Numbered from the stretch's first letter, positions 54,627 through 63,942 are shown. The stretch is 64,000 nt of DNA from an uncultured Mediterraneibacter sp. (GCF_944377805.1 NZ_CALWFZ010000002.1:154059-218058), one strand, 5' to 3'. Numbers and translations are program-made. Notes: generated from the sequence alone by a model not told the origin.

Positions 54627-55790
54627 ATGTATAAATATCATTGCCTGAATCCCATCTCCCAGGTGGGTCTGGAACAGCTGGATGAGAACTATGGGTATAC
54701 TGAAAATGCTGATGAGGCGGACGCGATCCTTGTGCGAAGCGCCAAGATGCACGATATGGCATTTGGATCAAATCTGAAAGTAATCGCCCGCGCGGGGGCG
54801 GGAGTCAATAATATCCCCCTTGACCGGTGTTCAGAAGAGGGAATCGTAGTTTTTAACACACCTGGAGCCAATGCCAACGGAGTGAAAGAACTGGTGATTG
54901 CCGGGATGCTTCTGGCAGCCCGTGACATCATCGGCGGCATCAACTGGGTGCAGGAATATGAGGAAGACGGCGATATAGCCAAGATTACGGAGAAAAAGAA
55001 GAAAGCCTTTGCGGGTACAGAGATCCAGGGCAAAAAGCTGGGTGTGATCGGTCTCGGGGCTATCGGTGTGCAGGTGGCGAACGCCGCGTTACATCTTGGA
55101 ATGGAAGTTTACGGTTATGACCCCTATGTATCGGTTGCCGCTGCCTGGAATCTGTCCAGGAACATTCATCATGCGGAAACGGTAGACGAACTCTATAAAG
55201 AGTGCGACTACATTACAATCCATGTTCCGGCGCTGGACGATACAAAAGGAATGATTGACAAACACGCCATCAGCCTGATGAAAGAGGGCGTGGTAATTCT
55301 TAATCTGTCAAGAGATGTTCTTGTCAACCAGGAGGACATTGTGGACGCTCTCGTATCGGAAAAAGTGCGCTGCTATGTGACGGATTTCCCGACAAAAGAG
55401 ATCGTAGGCGTGAAAGGTGCGATCGTAATTCCACATCTGGGGGCTTCCACAGAGGAGTCTGAGGATAACTGCGCGCGCATGGCGGTGGATGAAGTCAGAG
55501 ATTATCTTGAGAATGGAAATATCGCCCATTCAGTGAACTTCCCGGACTGCAATATGGGAGAGAAGGAAGCGGGATCGAGAATTACAGTCCTTCATAAGAA
55601 TATTCCCAATATGCTCGGACAGCTCACCCGTATCCTTGCGGAGAAAAATATGAATATTGCTCTTATGACGAACAAAAGCAGAAAAGAATATGCATATACA
55701 ATGATTGACGTAGATTCCGAGGTTGCGGCGGATCTGGAGGAGGAACTCTCAGCAGTTCAGGGTGTGCTGAAAGTGAGAGTAATTCGATAG
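54627..55790 (+). CDS. serA: D-3-phosphoglycerate dehydrogenase
   Basis: A 387-residue NAD-dependent dehydrogenase opening serine synthesis. The Rossmann site is GVIGLGAIGVQVAN near residue 143. The catalytic Arg is in ILNLSRDVLVN near 234 and the His in IPHLGASTEES near 278. A C-terminal ACT domain (about 315-387, NIPNMLGQLTRILAEKNMN) probably binds serine for feedback. It is the short form without the intervening domain. GAGGAG before ATG 54627. Confidence 0.94.
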   Translation: MYKYHCLNPISQVGLEQLDENYGYTENADEADAILVRSAKMHDMAFGSNLKVIARAGAGVNNIPLDRCSEEGIVVFNTPGANANGVKELVIAGMLLAARDIIGGINWVQEYEEDGDIAKITEKKKKAFAGTEIQGKKLGVIGLGAIGVQVANAALHLGMEVYGYDPYVSVAAAWNLSRNIHHAETVDELYKECDYITIHVPALDDTKGMIDKHAISLMKEGVVILNLSRDVLVNQEDIVDALVSEKVRCYVTDFPTKEIVGVKGAIVIPHLGASTEESEDNCARMAVDEVRDYLENGNIAHSVNFPDCNMGEKEAGSRITVLHKNIPNMLGQLTRILAEKNMNIALMTNKSRKEYAYTMIDVDSEVAADLEEELSAVQGVLKVRVIR

Positions 55791-55802
55791 AAAGAGACTG
55801 TG

Positions 55803-55843
55803 ACGGTGCAGAATATGAGTTTTCATATCCTGTACCGTTTTTT
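55803..55843 (+). terminator. Terminator of the leuB-serA region
   Basis: ACGGTGCAG (55803-55811) pairs with CTGTACCGT (55830-55838), with ATATG/CATAT inside and TTTT loop, then a T-run to 55843. Repeat copy D begins at the next base. Confidence 0.88.
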
Positions 55844-55895
55844 GCGGCTTACAATCCCGGAATGTACCTTTTGGAGTCTCCGGTGATTATGATTT
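55844..55895 (+). repeat. Dispersed intergenic repeat, copy D (right half only)
   Basis: GCGGCTTACAATCCCGGAATG, split here as GCGGCTTACAATCC and CGGAATGTACCTT, followed by TTGG and CCGGTGATTATGATTTG. It aligns with the right halves of B and C. The left half is absent. It ends four bases before the -35 box of gntR. Confidence 0.72.
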
Positions 55896-55898
55896 GGA

Positions 55899-55927
55899 TT
55901 GACAATATTTGTATAATCGTATACAAT
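55899..55927 (+). promoter_or_regulatory. Sigma-A promoter of gntR-icd
   Basis: TTGACA (55899-55904), 17 bp, TACAAT (55922-55927). The -10 box lies inside a 22-bp palindrome, so a bound repressor would block polymerase. Confidence 0.88.
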
Positions 55928-55932
55928 TATAC
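55911..55932. promoter_or_regulatory. Palindromic operator overlapping the gntR -10 box
   Basis: GTATAAT-C-GTATAC-A-ATTATAC reads nearly the same on both strands (22 bp, one C/A asymmetry). The GTATAC centre is a common GntR-family operator core. Autoregulation by the adjacent GntR protein is inferred. Confidence 0.7.
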
Positions 55933-55951
55933 GGGTAAAAAGAGAAACATG

Positions 55952-55970
55952 AGTATTGGTACACAATACT
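55952..55970. promoter_or_regulatory. Second dyad in the gntR leader
   Basis: AGTATTG (55952-55958) and CAATACT (55964-55970) flank GTACA. It lies 20 bp downstream of the first palindrome, before the ribosome binding site, and could be a second operator for the same regulator or an mRNA stem. Confidence 0.5.
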
Positions 55971-55992
55971 GCAGCCGGGAGGTGTGAGTGAG

Positions 55993-56649
55993 ATGGACGA
56001 ATATCAAGATCATTCCCTGGGCGGAAAAGTGTTTCAAAAAATCCGCTCGGATATTTTGAATGGAAGGTATAAGGAGAATGACGAGCTGCGCGAAAATACA
56101 ATCGGCAAAGAGCTCGGAGTGAGCAGAACTCCTGTGAGGGAAGCGCTTCGGCAGCTGGAACTTGAAGGTCTTGTTTCGATTTTTCCAAACAGGGGCGCCT
56201 ATGTGACGGGTATTTCAAATAAGGACGTCTGGGATATTTATGTGATCCGTTCTTTTCTGGAAGGGTTGTGCGCGCGCTGGGCGTCGGAACATATTACAGA
56301 GGAGCAGCTCGTGGAACTGGAAGAGACAATCGTTCTTTCGGAATTTCAGATTAATCGTGAGAGTGGAGGCAGCCCGGATCAGATCACCGCGCTGGACGGA
56401 AGATTTCATGCGGCGCTTTACGAGGCCTCCGGAAGCAGGATCCTCTGTAAGGTTCTGACGGATTTTCACAATTATGTCAAAGCGGCGAGAAAATCTTCGG
56501 TCGACTCGGAGGAGAGGGCCAGAAGGTCTATCCGTGAACACAGACAGATTCTAAGGGCCATCCGGGAGAGAGACGGCGAGATGGCGGAACAGCTGGCTAA
56601 CGAGCATATCATGCATGTGATGCAGAATCTGAAAAAGCAGGGTTATTAG
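55993..56649 (+). CDS. GntR-family regulator, FadR/FCD subfamily
   Basis: A 218-residue transcription factor. The winged HTH covers residues about 8-72 ([21 protein letters not shown]). The FCD effector domain (about 78-210) has metal-type residues in [15 protein letters not shown] (D and H near 134-138) and HRQILRAI...NEHIMHV. The ATG at 55993 has GGGAGG ten bases upstream; GTG 55984 is too near. It is 37 bp upstream of icd, so a TCA-type acid is a reasonable guess for its ligand. Confidence 0.9.
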   Translation: MDEYQDHSLGGKVFQKIRSDILNGRYKENDELRENTIGKELGVSRTPVREALRQLELEGLVSIFPNRGAYVTGISNKDVWDIYVIRSFLEGLCARWASEHITEEQLVELEETIVLSEFQINRESGGSPDQITALDGRFHAALYEASGSRILCKVLTDFHNYVKAARKSSVDSEERARRSIREHRQILRAIRERDGEMAEQLANEHIMHVMQNLKKQGY

Positions 56650-56686
56650 AAAAACAATACATTATAGAAGCAGGAGGACAACTAAG

Positions 56687-57883
56687 ATGGAAAAAATTAA
56701 GATGACAACCCCCCTTGTGGAGATGGACGGAGATGAGATGACAAGGATTCTCTGGCAGATGATCAAAGATGAACTGCTCCTTCCGTACATTGACTTAAAG
56801 ACAGAATACTATGATCTGGGACTTGAGCACAGAAATGAGACGAATGATCAGGTGACAGTGGACTCGGCGATGGCGACAAAGAAATATAAAGTTGCGGTAA
56901 AATGCGCTACCATCACTCCGAATGCCGCCCGAATGGATGAATATGATCTGAAGGAGATGTGGAAGAGCCCGAACGGCACAATTCGTGCGATTCTGGACGG
57001 TACAGTGTTCCGGGCGCCGATTGTAGTCAAAGGAATCGATCCGTGTGTCAGAAACTGGAAGAAACCGATCACCATTGCAAGACATGCCTACGGTGATGTG
57101 TACAAAGGTTCTGAGATGAAGATACCGGCAGAGGGAAAAGTGGAACTTGTGTATACCGCAAAGGATGGCACGCAGACGAAAGAACTTGTGCATGAGTTTG
57201 ATGGTCCGGGAATCGTCCAGGGAATGCACAACTTAAATAAATCCATCGAGAGTTTTGCAAGAAGCTGTTTCTCCTATGCGCTTGACACAAAACAGGATCT
57301 GTGGTTCGCGACAAAGGATACGATTTCCAAAAAGTATGATCACACATTCAAAGATATTTTCCAGGAAATCTACGACGCGGAGTTTGATGAGAAGTTCAAG
57401 GCTGCGGGAATCGAGTATTTCTATACACTGATTGACGACGCTGTAGCCCGTGTCATGAAGTCGGAAGGTGGATATATCTGGGCGTGCAAGAACTATGACG
57501 GAGATGTGATGAGCGATATGGTATCCTCTGCCTTTGGTTCTCTGGCAATGATGACATCCGTGCTCGTGTCACCGGAGGGATATTATGAGTATGAAGCGGC
57601 TCACGGAACTGTACAGCGCCATTATTACAAGCATCTCAAAGGCGAGGAGACATCGACCAATTCTGTGGCTACTATCTTTGCGTGGACCGGCGCGCTCAGA
57701 AAACGCGGAGAACTGGACGGCATTGATGAGCTTGCCGCGTTCGCGGACCGTCTTGAAAAAGCTACGATCGATACGATCGAGGCGGGAGAGATGACAAAAG
57801 ATCTGGCTCTGATCACGACAATCGAGAACCCGACTGTGTTAAACAGCGAGCAGTTTATAAAGGCGATTGCAAAGAGGCTGTAG
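56687..57883 (+). CDS. icd: NADP-dependent isocitrate dehydrogenase, eukaryote-like dimer type
   Basis: A 398-residue enzyme oxidising isocitrate to 2-oxoglutarate. It starts with [14 protein letters not shown] and has [14 protein letters not shown] near residue 70, ISGT-like [14 protein letters not shown] near 96, catalytic Tyr and Lys regions, and the NADP loop [14 protein letters not shown] near 300. These are features of subfamily II, shared with mitochondrial enzymes, rather than the E. coli type. No citrate synthase or aconitase gene is near. Probably co-transcribed with the gntR gene. Confidence 0.95.
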   Translation: MEKIKMTTPLVEMDGDEMTRILWQMIKDELLLPYIDLKTEYYDLGLEHRNETNDQVTVDSAMATKKYKVAVKCATITPNAARMDEYDLKEMWKSPNGTIRAILDGTVFRAPIVVKGIDPCVRNWKKPITIARHAYGDVYKGSEMKIPAEGKVELVYTAKDGTQTKELVHEFDGPGIVQGMHNLNKSIESFARSCFSYALDTKQDLWFATKDTISKKYDHTFKDIFQEIYDAEFDEKFKAAGIEYFYTLIDDAVARVMKSEGGYIWACKNYDGDVMSDMVSSAFGSLAMMTSVLVSPEGYYEYEAAHGTVQRHYYKHLKGEETSTNSVATIFAWTGALRKRGELDGIDELAAFADRLEKATIDTIEAGEMTKDLALITTIENPTVLNSEQFIKAIAKRL

Positions 57884-57895
57884 CCTCTGTTTTCC

Positions 57896-59185
57896 TCACA
57901 CTTTTATGACTGCCTGCTTATATTCGTTTTGAAATGCGGTCTTATATTTGTCTGTCACAACAGACATATACAGATTAGAAGCAAGTATATCGTTTTGCAG
58001 CATTTTGCGGGCGGGCTGAGAAAGGCTCGCGCTGTCTGACAGACGTGCCAGCAGCGTGAGCTGACTTTCTTTTGCAATCCTGCGCAGCAGTTTCTCCTGA
58101 TCTTTGCGGCAGCCCAGGAGCCGGGCATAAAAGTGAAAACCATTCTTTTTGTATTCTTCCACGCTTTCTTTTTTTATTCCCAGCATGATATGCAGCAGAG
58201 CCCGGTTGATTCTGGTCTGTGTCATCTCGCGTGTCTTTAATAATTCACAGAATTGTTTATAATTAAAAAAGTTATCAAGCCGGATGCTGATCCTGCGGGC
58301 GAGATCTTCGGAGACATCCTCGTAGCGGAGAAGACTGGCGGGATGCTTGTTGAGAAGTTTATATTTCAGAATGATGGAAAAGTCATTCTGGTAAACCGGA
58401 TAGAGCACGCGGTGATAATCTTTGAGCAGTTCCAGGCATTTTATCGGCACCTGATCTTCCAGTTCATTCAATATACTGGAAAAGTCTGTGTTGTCAAATG
58501 TGCCTCCCAGACGTTCTGTGCGAAGGGATGAGCTGGAATAAGCCAGAAGGGAGCGTATGGCAGAGGCCGAACTGTAATGGCCGGGGGAGAGTTCCCGGTC
58601 GTGATAATGCGCGCCTTCCCGGCGGATCGTATAGGGCTTCATCTGGCTGCCCAGTTTTTTTAATGCCTTTAAATATTCGATTCCAAGGATGTTATTGGGA
58701 TCCTCCAGCACGGAGATATATTCTTTGGGGAGCAGGCAGCCTGAGAGCGCCTTCTGGCGGGCGGCGGGATAGGAGGCTCCCTCCTTCAGACTGTTTCGCA
58801 GAACCGTCCGGAACTCCTGGGGTTCCTCGATCAGGACATCCGCGATCAGGTTCAGTGCTTTCAGATCATTGCACTCACTGCCAAAGCAGATAGCGTCTAC
58901 GATTCCAAGACGATCCAGTAATGAAACGGCTCCCATAGCAAACAGTTCGGCGCTGCCGGATGCATAGCAGACCGGCAGCTCAAAAACAGCGGATGCGCCG
59001 CATTTTAATGCCATCTCAGCGCGCAGGCGCTTGGGCATAATGGCGGGAACGCCCCGCTGAACGTAATCGCCGCTCATAACGACGACTGCGGCGTCCGCCC
59101 CGGTGATCCGCTTTGCCTCCTCTATGTGATAGAGGTGTCCGTTGTGAAAAGGGTTATATTCAGTAATCAGTCCTACGATTTTCAT
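57896..59185 (-). CDS. tmcAL: tRNA(Met) cytidine acetate ligase TmcAL
   Basis: A 429-residue ATP-using ligase that acetylates the wobble C34 of elongator tRNA-Met. The nucleotidyltransferase motif HNGH is at residues 14-17 in GLITEYNPFHNGHLYH. SGDYVQRGVPA near 39, a FGSE motif near 99 and EDPNNILGIEYLKAL near 160 match the family. ATG 59185 with AAGGAG six bases upstream. It is convergent with icd (12 bp between stops, no terminator seen). Confidence 0.92.
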   Translation of the reverse strand: MKIVGLITEYNPFHNGHLYHIEEAKRITGADAAVVVMSGDYVQRGVPAIMPKRLRAEMALKCGASAVFELPVCYASGSAELFAMGAVSLLDRLGIVDAICFGSECNDLKALNLIADVLIEEPQEFRTVLRNSLKEGASYPAARQKALSGCLLPKEYISVLEDPNNILGIEYLKALKKLGSQMKPYTIRREGAHYHDRELSPGHYSSASAIRSLLAYSSSSLRTERLGGTFDNTDFSSILNELEDQVPIKCLELLKDYHRVLYPVYQNDFSIILKYKLLNKHPASLLRYEDVSEDLARRISIRLDNFFNYKQFCELLKTREMTQTRINRALLHIMLGIKKESVEEYKKNGFHFYARLLGCRKDQEKLLRRIAKESQLTLLARLSDSASLSQPARKMLQNDILASNLYMSVVTDKYKTAFQNEYKQAVIKV

Positions 59186-59324
59186 GAGAATCTCCTTGTA
59201 TATCAATTTCTACCATATTATACTATAAAAAGATGAGTTCAGACAGGGCTAATATCGAATTCTTCCGCGGATCATTCAGATAAGGCGGGTTCTGACGGAA
59301 ATAAATGAGAAAAGGGTGAGTGGA

Positions 59325-60677
59325 ATGGAGAATAATCAGGAAATGCGGGTCCTTCGCATAACAGAACTGTTGGAAGGGCATGATTTTAAAACATTGAAAG
59401 AAGAGCTGGAGTCCATGCACCCGGTTGACATTGTGGATGCTTTTGAAGATCTGGATAAGAAGCAGAGAACGCTTGTGTTCCGTCTTCTGGCAAAGGAGGA
59501 GGCGGCGGAAGTATTCACGGATATGAACAGCGATATGCGTGAAGATCTGATCAATGCCCTTACAGATTCTGAGCTGGAAGAGGTCATGGACGAGATGTAT
59601 GTCGACGACACGGTGGACGTCTTAGAAGAGATGCCGGCCAATGTGGTGGACCGCCTGATTATGGTGACGGACGAGGAGACAAGACAGAAGATCAACGCGC
59701 TGCTTCAGTATCCGGAAGACAGCGCGGGAAGCATTATGAATGTGGAGTACATCAGCCTGCGAAAGGAAATGACAGTTTCGGAGGCGATTCTCAAAATCCG
59801 CCAGGTGGGTATTAATAAGGAAACAATTTATACCTGCTATGTCACGGAGAAAAAGAAACTGATCGGCATGGTGGATGTAAAAGATCTCCTGACAGCCGGA
59901 GAGTCCAGAAAGATTGAGGAAATCATGGATGAGAACGTGCTTTTTGCCCGCACATTGGACGACCAGGAATATGTGGCGAACATGATTAATAAATACGGTC
60001 TTGTGGCAATCCCCATTATCGATCATGAAAACTGTCTTGTCGGAATCGTAACGGTCGATGACGCGATGCTTGTTCTGCAGGATGAGACGACGGAAGACAT
60101 CAGCATGATGGCGGGTGTCAGCCCCAATGAGGACTCCTATTTTGAAACTTCTGTATTCCAGCAGGCCAAAAACCGCACGCCCTGGCTTATGCTCATGATG
60201 CTCTCCGCAACTGTTACGGGGGAAATTCTGGGATATTACGAAAATGCGATGGCAGTGATGCCGGTTCTCATTACATTTATCCCCATGCTTATGGGGACAG
60301 GCGGAAACTGCGGTTCTCAGAGCTCGACGCTGATGATACGAGGCCTGGCGGTAGGAGAGATTGAATTCCGGGATATTTTCAAAGTTATATTTAAAGAGAT
60401 CCGCGTGGCTCTGATCGTTGGGGCTCTGCTAGCCGTTGTCAATGGTCTTAGGATCTGTCTGATGTACGACTGGAATGTAATGCTTGCCGCGGCCCTTGGA
60501 ATTACTATGATCGCAGTAGTTATTATGGCCAAGTGCATCGGATGTGTGCTGCCGCTGCTTGCGAGAAAGATCGGTCTTGACCCGGCGATTATGGCTGCTC
60601 CGCTGATTACCACTGTATTGGATACTTGTACGATTCTCGTCTATTTTAATATTGTGACGGCCTTTTTCAGAATATAG
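59325..60677 (+). CDS. mgtE: Magnesium transporter MgtE
   Basis: A 450-residue inner-membrane Mg2+ channel. The N-domain (residues 1-125, acidic helical repeats) and paired CBS domains (about 135-260) form the Mg-sensing cytoplasmic gate. Five membrane segments fill 285-450, with the pore signature MGTGGNCGSQSSTL near 328 and the late PAIMAAPLITTVLD near 425. ATG 59325 has AAAGG nine bases upstream. No M-box riboswitch is recognisable in the 140-bp gap. Confidence 0.95.
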   Translation: MENNQEMRVLRITELLEGHDFKTLKEELESMHPVDIVDAFEDLDKKQRTLVFRLLAKEEAAEVFTDMNSDMREDLINALTDSELEEVMDEMYVDDTVDVLEEMPANVVDRLIMVTDEETRQKINALLQYPEDSAGSIMNVEYISLRKEMTVSEAILKIRQVGINKETIYTCYVTEKKKLIGMVDVKDLLTAGESRKIEEIMDENVLFARTLDDQEYVANMINKYGLVAIPIIDHENCLVGIVTVDDAMLVLQDETTEDISMMAGVSPNEDSYFETSVFQQAKNRTPWLMLMMLSATVTGEILGYYENAMAVMPVLITFIPMLMGTGGNCGSQSSTLMIRGLAVGEIEFRDIFKVIFKEIRVALIVGALLAVVNGLRICLMYDWNVMLAAALGITMIAVVIMAKCIGCVLPLLARKIGLDPAIMAAPLITTVLDTCTILVYFNIVTAFFRI

Positions 60678-60685
60678 AAAGGAGA

Positions 60686-60715
60686 ATGGGATTGTTATTT
60701 TTGTAACAATCCCAT
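60686..60715. other. Perfect inverted repeat after mgtE
   Basis: ATGGGATTGTTA and TAACAATCCCAT form a 12-bp stem around TTTTTG. It lacks a T-run, being followed by AAAAG. It may be an inefficient terminator or a stability stem. Confidence 0.5.
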
Positions 60716-60779
60716 AAAAGACAGAATAAAACGCGGGGAATTGTACTCAAAAATGCACATAAAAATGCCTGGGAATCCC

Positions 60780-60808
60780 TTGTACACCCCAGAAAATTCC
60801 TATATAAT
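60780..60808 (+). promoter_or_regulatory. Promoter of pta-ackA
   Basis: TTGTAC (60780-60785), 17 bp, TATAAT (60803-60808), about 43 bases before the pta ATG. Confidence 0.75.
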
Positions 60809-60850
60809 AGTAATATCATGCGATTAAGAATGAAAGGTGGCTGAACTGAA

Positions 60851-61846
60851 ATGGGATTTATTGATGAAATCAAGGCAAGGGCAAAGGCTGATAAAAAGAC
60901 AATTGTTCTTCCCGAGACAGAGGACGAAAGAACTTACAAAGCTGCGGAGGCAGTACTCAGAGAGGGGATCGCGGATCTGATCCTTGTAGGCAGCGAAGAA
61001 GAGATTGAGAAGAACAAAGGTACATATGATATTTCCGGAGCTGTAATTGTAGATCCGGCCAGAAGTGAGAAAACAGAGAATTATATTGCCAAACTTGTGG
61101 AGCTCAGACAGAAAAAGGGGATGACAGAAGACCAGGCAAGAGAACTGCTTCTGAATAACTACCTGTATTATGGCGTTATGATGGTGAAGATGGGAGACGC
61201 CGACGGCATGGTATCCGGTGCGTGTCACTCCACAGCGGACACACTTCGCCCGTGTCTTCAGATTCTGAAGACAAAACCGGGCACAAAACTTGTGTCAGCA
61301 TTCTTCCTTATGGTTGTTCCCGACTGTGATATGGGAGATCACGGAACGTTTGTCTTTGGCGACGCGGGACTGGAGCAGAATCCGGATCCGGAGAAACTGG
61401 CGAACATTGCGATTTCTTCCGCAGAGTCTTTCCGTACTCTGACAGGAAAGGAACCTATTGTTGCGATGCTTTCCCATTCGACAAAAGGAAGTGCCAAGCA
61501 TGCTGATGTGGACAAGGTAGTGGAGGCAACAAAACGCGCTCACGAACTTGCCCCGGATCTGAAACTGGACGGGGAATTGCAGCTTGACGCGGCCATTGTG
61601 CCGGAGGTCGGAGAGTCCAAAGCTCCGGGAAGCGAAGTGGCAGGACATGCCAATGTGCTGATATTCCCGGATCTGGACGCGGGGAATATCGGATACAAGC
61701 TGGTACAAAGACTTGGAAAGGCCGAGGCTTACGGACCACTGACTCAGGGAATAGCCGCTCCGGTAAACGATCTGTCAAGAGGATGCAGCGCGGAAGATAT
61801 TGTAGGAGTGGTGGCGATCACTTCAGTTCAGGCACAGGCACAATAA
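60851..61846 (+). CDS. pta: Phosphate acetyltransferase
   Basis: A 331-residue enzyme converting acetyl-CoA to acetyl phosphate. It begins IDEIKARAKADKKTIVLPETEDERT and contains GDADGMVSGACHSTADTLRP near residue 116 and the late ANVLIFPDLDAGNIGYKLVQR near 265. It is the short, clostridial form with the PTA_PTB domain only. ackA follows by 39 bp, together generating acetate and ATP. Confidence 0.97.
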   Translation: MGFIDEIKARAKADKKTIVLPETEDERTYKAAEAVLREGIADLILVGSEEEIEKNKGTYDISGAVIVDPARSEKTENYIAKLVELRQKKGMTEDQARELLLNNYLYYGVMMVKMGDADGMVSGACHSTADTLRPCLQILKTKPGTKLVSAFFLMVVPDCDMGDHGTFVFGDAGLEQNPDPEKLANIAISSAESFRTLTGKEPIVAMLSHSTKGSAKHADVDKVVEATKRAHELAPDLKLDGELQLDAAIVPEVGESKAPGSEVAGHANVLIFPDLDAGNIGYKLVQRLGKAEAYGPLTQGIAAPVNDLSRGCSAEDIVGVVAITSVQAQAQ

Positions 61847-61885
61847 AAATATTAAATATAAAAAGAAAGTGTTGGAGGAAAGGAC

Positions 61886-63082
61886 ATGAATGTATTAGTA
61901 ATCAACTGTGGAAGCTCTTCTCTGAAATTTCAGCTCATTGATGCTGTGTCAGAAGAAGTGCTCGCAAAAGGAATCTGTGAGAGAATCGGAATCGACGGAA
62001 GACTCACTTATCAGCCGGAGGGCGGGGAGAAAGAAAAATCAGACAGACCAATGCCCACCCATACAGAGGCTATCCAGTTTGTCATTGAAGCTTTGACAAA
62101 CCCTGAGACAGGCGTTGTAAAGAGCCTGGATGAGATTGGGGCAGTCGGACACCGCATGGTACACGGCGGCGAGAAATTCGCGTCATCTGTAATTATCACA
62201 GAGGAAGTGAAAAAGGCAGTTGAAGAGTGCAACGAGCTTGCCCCGCTTCATAACCCGGCCAACCTGATCGGTGTTGCGGCCTGCGAGAAGCTGATGCCGA
62301 ACACGCCTATGGTTGCCGTGTTTGATACCGCTTTCCACCAGACGATGCCGGAGAAGGCGTATATGTACGGCCTTCCCTATGAGTATTATGAGAAATATAA
62401 AGTAAGACGTTACGGCTTCCACGGAACAAGCCACAGCTATGTGTCCAAGAAGGCGGCCGAGGTTATGGGAAGACCGTATGAGGATTTAAAGACGATCGTG
62501 TGCCATCTCGGAAACGGTTCCAGTGTGACCGCTGTTCTGAATGGAAAATCCGTTGACACTTCTATGGGACTGACGCCTCTTGAGGGTCTTGTAATGGGAA
62601 CGCGCTCGGGAGACATTGATCCGGCCATCATGGAGTTCATCGCGCAGAAAGAGAACATGAGCATCTCTGAAGTGATGGATATACTCAACAAAAAATCGGG
62701 AGTATTTGGACTTTCCGGCGAACTCTCCAGTGATTTCAGGGATCTGACGGATGCTATGAATGCCGGGGATAAAAAGGCAAAGATTGCTATGGATGTGTTC
62801 TCTTACCGGGTTGCAAAATATATCGGTTCATATGTGGCTGCCATGAACGGCGTAGATGATATCGTATTTACTGCGGGCATTGGCGAAAATGACGATTATG
62901 TAAGAGAGCAGGTGTGCAGTTATCTGGGGTATCTTGGTGTTATTTTTGATAAGGAACTCAACGCAGGACTCAGAGGGCGCCAGGTAGAATTGTCCAAGCC
63001 GGGTTCAAAGGTCAGAGTATTTGTAATTCCGACGAACGAGGAGCTTGCAATCGCAAGAGAGACACTGGCGCTTGTGAAATAG
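61886..63082 (+). CDS. ackA: Acetate kinase
   Basis: A 398-residue ASKHA-fold kinase. N-terminal VINCGSSSLKFQL, HRMVHGGEKF near residue 90, the catalytic-loop FDTAFHQTMP near 148, HLGNGSSV near 208 and the late FTAGIGEN near 330 are all in place. GGAGG precedes the ATG. It forms ATP from acetyl phosphate as the last step of acetate fermentation. Confidence 0.98.
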   Translation: MNVLVINCGSSSLKFQLIDAVSEEVLAKGICERIGIDGRLTYQPEGGEKEKSDRPMPTHTEAIQFVIEALTNPETGVVKSLDEIGAVGHRMVHGGEKFASSVIITEEVKKAVEECNELAPLHNPANLIGVAACEKLMPNTPMVAVFDTAFHQTMPEKAYMYGLPYEYYEKYKVRRYGFHGTSHSYVSKKAAEVMGRPYEDLKTIVCHLGNGSSVTAVLNGKSVDTSMGLTPLEGLVMGTRSGDIDPAIMEFIAQKENMSISEVMDILNKKSGVFGLSGELSSDFRDLTDAMNAGDKKAKIAMDVFSYRVAKYIGSYVAAMNGVDDIVFTAGIGENDDYVREQVCSYLGYLGVIFDKELNAGLRGRQVELSKPGSKVRVFVIPTNEELAIARETLALVK

Positions 63083-63113
63083 TCTGTCTCCGGGAAAAGG
63101 GAAAATATTCTGG

Positions 63114-63141
63114 TTGACAAACACATTTTACATGATATAAT
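63114..63141 (+). promoter_or_regulatory. Promoter of DUF177-rpmF
   Basis: TTGACA (63114-63119), 16 bp, TATAAT (63136-63141). Both boxes are consensus. Confidence 0.88.
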
Positions 63142-63169
63142 AATGTAGGCGTGAATAGGAGTAGTAACT

Positions 63170-63697
63170 ATGTTAATCAACCTATCAGACGTTATATCAG
63201 ACCAGCATAAGACAGTGGAAGAGACTGTGCCGCTTACGATGAAGACGATCCGGCTGAAGTCCGGGAATTATCCGATCATCAGCAGTGAGCCGGTTCATAT
63301 CCGGGTGGAGCATGTCAAAGGGAAAGAACTGCTCATACAGGCTGAAACCAGACTGACAGCAGTGATACCGTGTGACAGATGCCTGACGGATGTGAGTCAT
63401 GAATTTGTCATTAACAGTACAAAACATGTGGACTTAGGTCTCTCCGACGCAGAACTGACAGAGGAGCTGGATGAATCAAACTTTATTGACGGATACCATC
63501 TCGACGTGGACAAATTACTCTTTACGGAGATTTTGTCAGGATGGCCGGAGAAGGTGCTCTGCAAAGAGGACTGCAAAGGTCTGTGCGGAGTGTGCGGTCA
63601 GAATTTGAACGCGGGGTCCTGTGACTGTGAGGAACCGGGACTTGATCCCAGAATGTCAGTTGTCCGTGACTTATTTAAGAACTTTAAGGAGGTGTAA
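63170..63697 (+). CDS. DUF177/YceD family protein
   Basis: A 175-residue protein with the family pattern: the middle strand VIPCDRCLTDV near residue 66 and the Cys-rich end LCKEDCKGLCGVCGQNLNAGSC near 130. YceD-type proteins are linked to 23S rRNA or L32 accumulation and nearly always sit just before rpmF, as here (3 bp between stop and ATG). A zinc-binding role for the four or more Cys is likely. The exact job is not settled. Confidence 0.9.
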   Translation: MLINLSDVISDQHKTVEETVPLTMKTIRLKSGNYPIISSEPVHIRVEHVKGKELLIQAETRLTAVIPCDRCLTDVSHEFVINSTKHVDLGLSDAELTEELDESNFIDGYHLDVDKLLFTEILSGWPEKVLCKEDCKGLCGVCGQNLNAGSCDCEEPGLDPRMSVVRDLFKNFKEV

Positions 63698-63700
63698 CCT

Positions 63701-63880
63701 ATGTCAATCTGTCCAAAGAATAAATCTTCAAAAGCAAGAAGAGATAAGAGAAGAGCGAACTGGAAGATGAGCGCTCCGAATCTTGTAAAATGCAGCAAGT
63801 GCGGCGAACTTATGATGCCTCACCGTGTATGCAAAGCCTGCGGCGCTTACAATAAACGTGAAATTATTTCCGTTGACTAA
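63701..63880 (+). CDS. rpmF: 50S ribosomal protein L32, zinc-binding form
   Basis: 59 residues, too short for many gene finders. Basic N-terminus (CPKNKSSKARRDKRRANWKM) and the zinc ribbon C31-x2-C34 ... C44-x2-C47 of the C+ form. AAGGAGG lies nine bases upstream of the ATG. The intact Cys set suggests a Zn-replete paralogue; a Cys-less copy elsewhere in the genome would be the zinc-starvation version. Confidence 0.96.
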   Translation: MSICPKNKSSKARRDKRRANWKMSAPNLVKCSKCGELMMPHRVCKACGAYNKREIISVD

Positions 63881-63897
63881 TGAAAGCACAGGGAAAA

Positions 63898-63923
63898 GGC
63901 GTAAAAACTTTATGTTTTACGCC
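63898..63923. other. Hairpin after rpmF
   Basis: GGCGTAAAAAC (63898-63908) pairs with GTTTTACGCC (63914-63923). No T-run follows, so the stem at 63943 is the more likely terminator. Confidence 0.45.
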
Positions 63924-63942
63924 TCAGACTGTAGACAAAGTT

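Noticed and set aside
55791-55992. Riboswitch upstream of gntR-icd
   Set aside because: The region is fully explained by a terminator, repeat copy D, a promoter and two dyads; no known aptamer core is visible.
60687-60706. Six-codon peptide frame in the hairpin after mgtE
   Set aside because: The ATG is two bases from AAAGGAG and is part of the inverted repeat; probably chance.
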